Positions 1-5,534 of a stretch of DNA of 8,205 nucleotides are shown here, piece after piece; position 1 is the stretch's first letter; each line of letters starts with the position of its first letter. The stretch is from CAMLDH01 sp966250375 (GTDB lineage Bacteria > Pseudomonadota > Gammaproteobacteria > Burkholderiales > Burkholderiaceae_D): assembly GCA_966250375.1 (NCBI GenBank), contig CBINHE010000144.1:1-8205 (forward strand), in the 5' to 3' direction. A program made the position numbers and the translations under genes. The notes beneath the pieces are model-generated. The model did not search any database. It saw only the letters and a program-made list of their open reading frames with translations, and was not told where the DNA came from.

Positions 1-33
1 TCGACTGTCTATTGCCAGCTTGTGCTGGCGCTC

Positions 34-160
34 CGCAGCGCATTGCGCCGCATGCACTCAGCATAATCGGTCTTCTCTTCAAATCTGCCGGCCCAATCAA
101 GCAGATACACACCTTGCGCCACCAAATCACCAAGCACAGCATGCGGCGCAATGCGCTGCG
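34..160. repeat. Perfect 22-bp inverted repeat pair (REPIN/MITE-like)
   Basis: Positions 34-55 and 139-160 are exact reverse complements over 22 bp, separated by 83 bp. Each arm also holds an internal near-palindrome (GCGCATTGCGC), so each could fold alone or pair with the other. A further short hairpin (GCCAGC-TTGT-GCTGGC) lies just left at 14-29. Two inverted GC-rich units about 100 bp apart resemble a REP doublet (REPIN) or a small MITE, but no terminal duplication is visible and no second copy exists in the window. The identity is therefore inference; the repeat itself is seen directly. I see no credible gene in 1-246 apart from the read-through tail of the IS transposase frame. Confidence 0.6.
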
Positions 161-172
161 CTTAGTGACGCC

Positions 173-1049
173 CTACGAATTGCGTTGAGTGACCGGTTTC
201 AGCCAAATAGGGCACCCCTCAGGCGACCTCACACCGCGACCGCTTAGAACGTGTTCACGTCTCCTGAGCAGTATCGCCAGGAAGGCCAGGTGAATGAATT
301 GCAAGCTGGTGTTGAGCCAGCACTCGCAGTTCTTCCATAAGCGCCGGTTTTTCTCCAGCCAGGCAAAGCTGCGTTCGACCACCCAGCGTTTGGGGATCAC
401 CGCGAACTTGTGCAGCTCACTTCGTTTGGCGATTGGCACCGTAACTGCATCGCCCAAGGTTTCCCGCACACCCTGGGCAAAGGGTTCGCCAACATAGCCG
501 CTGTCGGCCAGCACGCTTTGCACCTCGCCCAGACCGTCCTTGCAGCGCTGCATCGCCTGTAGTGCGCCTTTGCGATCGCTCACTTCGGCAGTCGTCACGG
601 CAATAGCGTGAGGCAGTCCCGGCGTATCCACCCCGATATGGCGCTTGATGCCCGAGGCCTTCTTGCTGGCGTCATAGCCTTTGGTGCCGGCCGTGTCCGT
701 GTTCTTCACGCTCTGGGCGTCCACGATCAAGAGCGTCGGCTTGGCGTTGCGCCCCAGTTTCTCGCGGGCCGCGCCAACCTGCTTTTTTTAATGCCCGCTC
801 CAGCACGCTCATGCCGTGCTGGTCGGGCTCGCTCTATTTTGCAAAGTACGAATGCACCGTCCTCCATTTGGGAAAGTCTCTCGGCAACATTCTCCACTGG
901 CAGCCGGTGCGCAGCAGATACAGCACCGCGCAAAACACTTCGCACAAATCCACCGTGCTTGGCTTGGCGCGTTTCCTCGCGCTTTGCAGCACTGGCAGGA
1001 TCTCTTCAAACTTCTCGCGACTGATGTCGCTCGCGTAGGGTTCTCTCAT
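173..1049 (-). pseudogene. IS5-family (DDE) transposase, broken by nonsense and frameshift
   Basis: This is the transposase of the surrounding IS. The natural start is the ATG at 1049 (MREPYASDISREKFEEI). The N-terminal DUF4096-like part (VFCAVLYLLRTGCQWRMLP) reads to HSYFAK, where a TAG at 836-834 replaces the Trp codon that family members have in FAKWSEPDQHG. Ignoring that stop, the frame continues SEPDQHGMSVLERALKK to a run of seven A (783-789). One base must be dropped there to rejoin QVGAAREKLGRNAKPTLLIVDA. The C-terminal catalytic part (from 730) is intact: IVDAQSVKN (first Asp), LADSGY (second Asp), and RWVVERSFAWL (likely Glu). A one-base deletion near 259 removes the expected TGA after LLRR, so the frame runs out of the element to a stop at 173. 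Programmed frameshifting is known in relatives, but the separate nonsense codon makes a functional product unlikely. Confidence 0.85.
247..259 (+). repeat. Left terminal inverted repeat of the IS
   Basis: GAACGTGTTCACG matches the right end in 12 of 13 positions. Just inside it, between 259 and 260, one A present in the right repeat is missing. In transposase frame this is the base that would have made a TGA stop, so the end of the element carries a small deletion. Confidence 0.75.
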
Positions 1050-1078
1050 CCCCATATTATCCAGACTAGCAGGAAGAT

Positions 1079-1091
1079 CGTGAACACGCTC
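1079..1091 (-). repeat. Right terminal inverted repeat of the IS
   Basis: Read on the minus strand this is GAGCGTGTTCACG, followed inward by ATCTTCCTG. It lies upstream of the transposase start at 1049 and is followed outside by TA (1092-1093). Confidence 0.75.
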
Positions 1092-1221
1092 TAAGATGTG
1101 CAACCTTTCGAATTGCTGGGTTTCGCATGTTTAACTTGCGCCAGATCCAGCCAGCGAACCAGTATCATCACAAATCCATCCATTCGACAAAACCCGTTAC
1201 GTCGATAACCTGATACTCGGA

Positions 1222-3318
1222 TCAAGCCATTCGCGTCCGGCACCACTGCTCGAACTCGCGCGTCGGCAGTGGTTTGCAAAAATGGAAGCCCTGGCCGCGC
1301 CCGCATTGGTGCGCTTGCAAAAATGCAAGGTCCTCGTCCGACTCGATTCCTTCCGCGACGATTTCCATGCCCAACGATTGCCCCAGTGCGATGATGCCTT
1401 CCGCAACTGCCACATTCACCCGGCTATGCACGATGCCAGTGACAAACGACTTGTCCAGTTTCAGGATGTCGATCGGTAGCCGGCTGAGGTAGCTCAGGCT
1501 CGAATAGCCGGTCCCGAAATCATCGAGTGCTATCTTGATGCCCATTTCCTTGAGCTCGGATAAGACGTCGGCCGCCTCGTCAACGTTTGTCATCAACGTG
1601 CTTTCAGTCATTTCAATGCACAGGTCTTCGGCGCCGATGCCCGCGTGTTGCAGGGCGTCGCCAACGCTGCGCGCAAAGTCCTTGCGCCGGAATTGGGAGG
1701 GAGAGACATTGACGGATACCGGGAATGGGGACAAGCCCTTGTCGTGCCACTCGCGTTGCTGGCGGCAAGCCTCCTGTAGTACCCATCTTCCCAAAATCTG
1801 CATGAAACCCGCCGTTTCAGCCACCGGAATGAACTGCTCCGGTTGCAAATTCATACATGGCCAGCGCAGCAGCGCCTCGGCGCCGACGACAGCGCATTTT
1901 TGTATGTCGAGCATAGGTTGATAAAGCAGAGCAAATTCCCGATCCTTCAGGCCGTTGCGCAAGCGGCTTTCTATCCTCAGCGCCTGTGCCATGCGCTCGT
2001 TGAACTCCGGCTTGAAGAACTGGAGATTGTTGCCCCCACTTTCCTTGGCGTGGTACATGGCCGTGTCCGCATTCTTGATCAACTCCTCCACGCTGTGACC
2101 ATCCTGCGGAAACAAGCTGATGCCGATACTGGGCGAAACATGAAGCGTAAGGCCGCCCGCATGATAGGGTTTATCCAGAACGTGCAAGGCGTTGCGTGCA
2201 GCCTTGGCAGCGTCTTCTCCGGTTCCGATGTGCGCCAGCACCGTGAGGAATTCGTCTCCGCCCAGCCGCCCTACCAAGTCCTCGCCGCGCACGCATGCGG
2301 TAAGCCGCCTGGCCGCTTCCTTGAGCACGGCATCGCCTACGTCGTGGCCATAAGTGTCGTTAATCGGCTTGAAACGGTCGATGTCGACGAAAATGAACGC
2401 GCTAAGCCTGTCACCGCGCCGCGCACCTTCGAGCACGCGCTCGGCAAACTCGTAAAGCATTGCCCGGTTGGGCAATTCCGTCAACGGGTCGTGCTGCGAG
2501 ATGTGGAGGATCCTTTCCTCAATCTCCTTGCGTTCGTCGATGTTCTCGGTGACGCCGATGATACGCAATGGATTTCCGCTGTGGTCGCGCTCCACGACCT
2601 CGCCTTGAGAAAGAACCCAGCACCATTTGCCCGATTTTTCGTGCAGGCGGAATTCTTCGCGAAACCCCGGCGTCTGGCCCTGCAGATGCTCTTCCAACGC
2701 TTGCAGCACCCGGAGCAGATCATCAGGATGAATCAACTGTTGCCAGACGTCGCGCTGAGGTTGGATTTCACCCGGCAGGTAACCCAGAATCGTGAACAGT
2801 TTGTCGTTGCAGGTCACGATGTCGGTGCGCAAATCGATGTCCCAAAAGCCGAGCTTGGCGACTTCTATTGCCAGTGTCAGGCGCTTTTCGCTTTCCTTAC
2901 GTGCCCGCTCGGCGCGGTTGCGTTCGGAGATGTCGCGCAACACCGCGACATGCGCCTTCTTGCCGGCCCATTCGGTTTCCACTACTCGCATCTCGGCAAC
3001 CTGCTCTTCATGACTCGGACTGACAATGTCGACATCGGCGGTCTCGCCGGTCGTGACCGGAAGGCCGAACGGCTGCCCGAGCAGCTCGGATTCCGGGATG
3101 CCGAACAGCGTGGCCGCGGCCACGTTGGCGTACTGGATCATGCCCTTGGCGTCGACGATGACAAACGCATCGGGACTGCGCTCGATGATGTTGCGCAGGC
3201 GCGCCTCGCTGGCTGCCAGCTGCGAGGTCAGTTCCTGCATCAGGACGCTGTTAAAGGCACTAGCTTCGTTCATTTCCTGGCCTTGCGCATCGCTATCGTT
3301 GTCTATCGTCGTTGGCAC
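1222..3318 (-). CDS. PAS-PAS-GGDEF-EAL cyclic-di-GMP synthase/phosphodiesterase
   Basis: A 698-residue cytosolic signalling protein with no membrane segments or signal peptide. Order: short helical N-terminus (about 15-45), PAS 1 (about 38-135), PAS_3-type PAS 2 (about 146-265), GGDEF (about 270-435), EAL (about 445-690). The diguanylate cyclase site looks intact: FVDIDRFKPINDTYGH (311-324) and GGDEF (353-357), with an RxxD inhibitory site at R344-D347 (RGED). The phosphodiesterase site also looks intact: EALLRW (481-486), SVNVSP, IEMTES, DDFGTGYSS (599-607), KLDKSFV and VAEGIES. Both activities are therefore possible and PAS sensing may set the balance. No ligand or cofactor can be named. 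The GTG start at 3318 lies 3 nt after the kaiC-like stop, which suggests translational coupling. An alternative ATG at 3273 (residue 16) has AAGG at suitable spacing and would remove only non-domain sequence. It is the last gene of the kai operon. No clear terminator follows in 1094-1221. Confidence 0.95.
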   Translation of the reverse strand: MPTTIDNDSDAQGQEMNEASAFNSVLMQELTSQLAASEARLRNIIERSPDAFVIVDAKGMIQYANVAAATLFGIPESELLGQPFGLPVTTGETADVDIVSPSHEEQVAEMRVVETEWAGKKAHVAVLRDISERNRAERARKESEKRLTLAIEVAKLGFWDIDLRTDIVTCNDKLFTILGYLPGEIQPQRDVWQQLIHPDDLLRVLQALEEHLQGQTPGFREEFRLHEKSGKWCWVLSQGEVVERDHSGNPLRIIGVTENIDERKEIEERILHISQHDPLTELPNRAMLYEFAERVLEGARRGDRLSAFIFVDIDRFKPINDTYGHDVGDAVLKEAARRLTACVRGEDLVGRLGGDEFLTVLAHIGTGEDAAKAARNALHVLDKPYHAGGLTLHVSPSIGISLFPQDGHSVEELIKNADTAMYHAKESGGNNLQFFKPEFNERMAQALRIESRLRNGLKDREFALLYQPMLDIQKCAVVGAEALLRWPCMNLQPEQFIPVAETAGFMQILGRWVLQEACRQQREWHDKGLSPFPVSVNVSPSQFRRKDFARSVGDALQHAGIGAEDLCIEMTESTLMTNVDEAADVLSELKEMGIKIALDDFGTGYSSLSYLSRLPIDILKLDKSFVTGIVHSRVNVAVAEGIIALGQSLGMEIVAEGIESDEDLAFLQAHQCGRGQGFHFCKPLPTREFEQWCRTRMA

Positions 3319-3321
3319 AGA

Positions 3322-4791
3322 CTACTGGCCGCCGCCGGTCAGCGTGCCTCCTCCGGTGAGAAACGGCTGACCGACCTGCATTCCCTTGTCGTCGATCGTG
3401 AATTCGCGAATCTCGGTCTCGTGAGGCGAACCACGCATCTTCAGTACCGTCACGCCGTGGCGCATTTGGCCGCCGCTTTCTACGTAGCGCAGCAGAATAA
3501 TCGAATCAGTGAACGACGCAAGCTGGCTTCCGTTACCTTGGGCGGTACTGATGATCGGATTAATCGTCGTGGTAAACAATGCAAGAATCTGCTCTTGCTT
3601 GATAAATGCCGTAAGCCCGAGAACAAAGTCGCGCTGGCTTTTTGCGGAGGAGAACCGTCCTAGCGATGAAAGGTTGTCGAGCACGAGGCGGTGCGGGCGG
3701 AATTGGCTCATGATTTCCTTGATGCGGATCAGTCGGTCATCGAGGTTGGCCGATTCTGGATATTCACAGATAACCCGTAGCAGCCCATCGGTTTCCATTT
3801 GTGTAAAGTTGTGTCCCCAGTTGGCGGCATTCCTGAACAGCTGGTCGCGGCTTTCCTCGAAACCGAGGAACAAGCCGCGTTCACCGGTGGTGGCGGCGCC
3901 GGCGGCGAACTCGGTTGCCATCAAGGTCTTTCCGGCACCAGTCGGGCCTGATACCAGTATGGTCGAATCGCGAAACGGTCCGCCGTTGCACATCCGATCC
4001 AGCCCGGCGTTGCCAAACGTCGCGCGCATGCTCGATGACTTGTGCTCCAAAGGAATTGCCGACAATGGAACCACATCGATGCCCTTGCCGTTAATGACGA
4101 CGAAAGGAAATTCACCGCGTCGATGCGATACGCCGCGCAACTTCAAAATCTCCAGTGTGCGCCGGCGCAACTCCGCCTCCAACACGTTGCGCAAAATAAT
4201 AACGTTGTCGACCACGAATTCTTCGACACCGTAGCGCCCGATTTCCCCGTAATCCGTGGCGCGCTCGCAGCTCATGACCGAGGTCACATGCATGCTCCTG
4301 AGCGTACGGGTGATGCGAAACAGTTCCGAGCGGATTCTGCTCTGGTCGTTAAAACGAATGAAAATGGCGCCAATCCCATCCATCGCCAAGCGTTTGGCGC
4401 CGACCTTGGTGACTGCCGCTTGTATCCGCGCCAACAGCCCACCCAGGTCGTAATCGCCGACCAGCACGTCCTCCTGCTCGACCGATGGCGATCCATCGGC
4501 GAACAGGCACATCGCATCGGCTTCGAAGCGCGCGATGTCCCAGCCGAGGGAAAGCATGTTGCTGCGGATGTCGTCGGGGGATTCCTCCAGCGTCACGAAC
4601 ACGCAGGGTTCGCCAGCCTGCCGAATGCCTTCGACCAGGAATTGCGTGACAAATATGGTTTTGGCACTGCCCGTCGTGCCGGATACCAAGGTAGTGCGGT
4701 TCTGGGGCAGGCCGCCCATGATCAGCAAGTCAAGGCCCGCAATGCCGGTCTGAAGTAATGCGCCGTCTGCGATAAGCGCTGATGTACTCAA
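3322..4791 (-). CDS. kaiC: KaiC-like double-RecA-domain ATPase
   Basis: 489 residues with two tandem KaiC domains. C1 (about 1-240) has Walker A GTTGSAKT (38-45), catalytic-type Glu pair E69-E70 (VTLEES) and Walker B LAMD (135-138). C2 (about 245-475) has Walker A GPTGAGKT (272-279), E302-E303 (GFEESRD) and Walker B LVLD (359-362). KaiC proteins are ring-forming ATPases; in cyanobacteria C2 autophosphorylates on an adjacent Ser-Thr pair and KaiB binds C1. By my alignment on the following TDS-IILL motif, that pair is A415-S416 here. The protein stops shortly after REFTIDDKG, ending in a Gly-rich tail (LTGGGTLTGGGQ), so it lacks the A-loop and KaiA-binding tail of the 519-residue cyanobacterial protein. 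The start is TTG at 4791, well supported by AAAGGAGA at 4806-4799. Its first two bases beyond T4791 overlap the kaiB TGA stop. ATPase activity is likely; oscillation is not shown. Confidence 0.95.
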   Translation of the reverse strand: MSTSALIADGALLQTGIAGLDLLIMGGLPQNRTTLVSGTTGSAKTIFVTQFLVEGIRQAGEPCVFVTLEESPDDIRSNMLSLGWDIARFEADAMCLFADGSPSVEQEDVLVGDYDLGGLLARIQAAVTKVGAKRLAMDGIGAIFIRFNDQSRIRSELFRITRTLRSMHVTSVMSCERATDYGEIGRYGVEEFVVDNVIILRNVLEAELRRRTLEILKLRGVSHRRGEFPFVVINGKGIDVVPLSAIPLEHKSSSMRATFGNAGLDRMCNGGPFRDSTILVSGPTGAGKTLMATEFAAGAATTGERGLFLGFEESRDQLFRNAANWGHNFTQMETDGLLRVICEYPESANLDDRLIRIKEIMSQFRPHRLVLDNLSSLGRFSSAKSQRDFVLGLTAFIKQEQILALFTTTINPIISTAQGNGSQLASFTDSIILLRYVESGGQMRHGVTVLKMRGSPHETEIREFTIDDKGMQVGQPFLTGGGTLTGGGQ

Positions 4792-5105
4792 AGCAAGTTC
4801 TCCTTTGGCACCAGGACAGTATCGTCCAGCACAATACCGAGTGCCGCCAGGACTTTGGCCGGGTCGGACAAGTCGCCGATCACCCGGTATGCGGGAGGTG
4901 GCGCGATACGAATGGTGGTTGGCGTGGCCAATATATGCGCCGCTTCGGCCAACTCAGGATGTTCCTGAACATTGATGATTCTGAGCTCGTAGGTGGCGCC
5001 AATGGCATAGAGGTATTGGTCGCAGATGCGTCGCAGATTGGCTGTGGCGTGCAGCGAACGCGAGGTCTGGTCCGTAACATACAAATGAAACGTGTACTGC
5101 AACAT
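4788..5105 (-). CDS. kaiB: KaiB-like protein
   Basis: 105 residues if started at the ATG at 5105 (MLQYTFHLYVTDQT), close to the roughly 100 residues of KaiB. Family hallmarks run through its length: YTFHLYVT at the N-terminus, AIGATYELRIINVQEHPELAE in the middle, and ILATPTTIRIAPPPAYR followed by VIGDLSDPAKVLAALGI. KaiB is a thioredoxin-like fold-switching protein that binds the KaiC C1 ring. The frame stays open upstream to an ATG at 5231 (147 residues), but the extra 42 residues (rich in Arg, Gln and Ser) have no KaiB similarity, so the shorter start is preferred. Its ribosome site is weak (CAGGT about 9 nt upstream). It is the first gene of the operon and overlaps kaiC at the stop. Whether it acts with KaiC here in a timer, a stress switch or another role is unknown. 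Confidence 0.92.
   Translation of the reverse strand: MLQYTFHLYVTDQTSRSLHATANLRRICDQYLYAIGATYELRIINVQEHPELAEAAHILATPTTIRIAPPPAYRVIGDLSDPAKVLAALGIVLDDTVLVPKENLL
4799..4806 (-). promoter_or_regulatory. Shine-Dalgarno site deciding the TTG start of kaiC
   Basis: The minus strand reads AAAGGAGA, with the AGGAG core at 4804-4800 and 8 nt to the TTG at 4791. It lies within the last codons of kaiB. This strong site, together with the overlapping TTGA junction, is the reason for choosing a non-ATG start. Confidence 0.7.
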
Positions 5106-5420
5106 GTGCTGTTGACCTGTACGGTGTTGGCTTAATAATAGCCTTGCCAAGGTAGCCGACGCGTCTTGGCCTCCTTCAGTCCACCGTTTGCGCTGTCCAT
5201 TGCGCACTGAAAGATTTGCGTGAATCATCAAACCGCCATTTCACAGCGGTCCGAGATCCTCTCCAACCTCCATAGACTTGCGGTTTTGTGCGAAGTTCAG
5301 GGCGGATAAGTGACGCGCCAGGATTCGCCCTGCTCCCTTTTGCATAACGCATGCACACGCTGGATCTTCCATGCCGCAGATTCACGGCATTGCATAAGTG
5401 CAAACGCAATCCACAACAAA

Positions 5421-5438
5421 TATTTCCATGTGGAAATA
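5421..5438. promoter_or_regulatory. 18-bp palindrome, candidate operator
   Basis: TATTTCCATGTGGAAATA is a perfect dyad with 8-bp arms and a 2-bp centre, about 95 bp upstream of the exporter start and within the AT-rich stretch. It shares the TTCC...GGAA core with the second dyad at 5451-5465. Perfect symmetry of this length is typical of a site for a dimeric regulator. The regulator is not identifiable. Confidence 0.5.
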
Positions 5439-5450
5439 AAACTGCGCTAT

Positions 5451-5465
5451 TATTCCTATGGAATA
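5451..5465. promoter_or_regulatory. 15-bp palindrome, candidate second operator
   Basis: TATTCC-TAT-GGAATA is a perfect dyad with 6-bp arms, whose centre lies about 28 bp from that of the 5421-5438 palindrome and which has the same TTCC/GGAA half-site core. It overlaps the end of the possible -10 TATTAT (5448-5453), a position from which bound protein could block transcription. The promoter assignment is tentative. Confidence 0.4.
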
Positions 5466-5534
5466 CATAGTTAATAACAATATAACTCTATTGATAGTGC
5501 TGCGCTAAATCAAAAATTAGATAGAGAAACCGTG

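Larger units (their letters stand above)
247..1091 (-). mobile_element. IS5-family insertion sequence, IS1301-like, inactivated
   Basis: The element is about 845 bp and is bounded by inverted ends: left 247-259 GAACGTGTTCACG, and right 1079-1091, which on the minus strand reads GAGCGTGTTCACG (12 of 13 match). The similarity continues inward (TCTCCTG versus ATCTTCCTG) after a one-base gap. Both ends are flanked by TA (245-246 and 1092-1093), consistent with a 2-bp TA target duplication in an original CTTAAG site. From memory, IS1301 of Neisseria is of similar length and also duplicates TA. The single transposase gene fills the element on the minus strand and is broken. The element lies 130 bp beyond the end of the kai/c-di-GMP operon, in the same orientation, and does not interrupt a recognisable gene. 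Confidence 0.85.
5106..5534. other. Divergent intergenic regulatory region between kai operon and exporter
   Basis: About 430 bp lie between the preferred kaiB start and the exporter start, with no credible gene. It must hold the promoters of both units. The right third (about 5405-5530) is markedly AT-rich and contains two palindromes, listed separately. The left part has ordinary GC, a small inverted repeat ATGCCG-N8-CGGCAT (5371-5390), and TTGCA-N4-TGCAA (5390-5403). A GAAGGAGG motif on the minus strand (5177-5170) resembles a ribosome site but has no start codon at normal spacing. I could not identify a convincing -35/-10 pair; TATTAT at 5448-5453 is a possible -10 toward the exporter. 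Confidence 0.6.

Noticed and set aside
14..190. Integron attC site, suggested by inverted repeats and a GTTGAGT at 183-189
   Set aside because: No matching RYYYAAC end exists upstream and the stem lacks the expected core-site pairs.
783..789. Programmed frameshift in the A7 run making a functional two-frame transposase
   Set aside because: Possible in this IS group, but the in-frame TAG at 836-834 lies upstream of the slip site in the same frame and would stop translation first, so decay is the simpler reading.
1094..1306. 71-codon minus-strand open frame downstream of the EAL gene
   Set aside because: Half overlaps the EAL coding sequence in another frame, and the rest shows no domain or ribosome site. 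Treated as non-coding.
1843..3663. 606-codon plus-strand open frame
   Set aside because: It is antisense to the GGDEF/EAL gene and the end of kaiC, whose frames carry unmistakable motifs. The plus-strand translation has no recognisable domain and reflects GC-rich codon use on the other strand.
4042..4758. 238-codon plus-strand open frame
   Set aside because: Antisense to kaiC, with no motifs.
5176..5409. 77-codon minus-strand open frame in the divergent intergenic region
   Set aside because: No recognisable motif, no good ribosome site, and composition like random GC-rich DNA.
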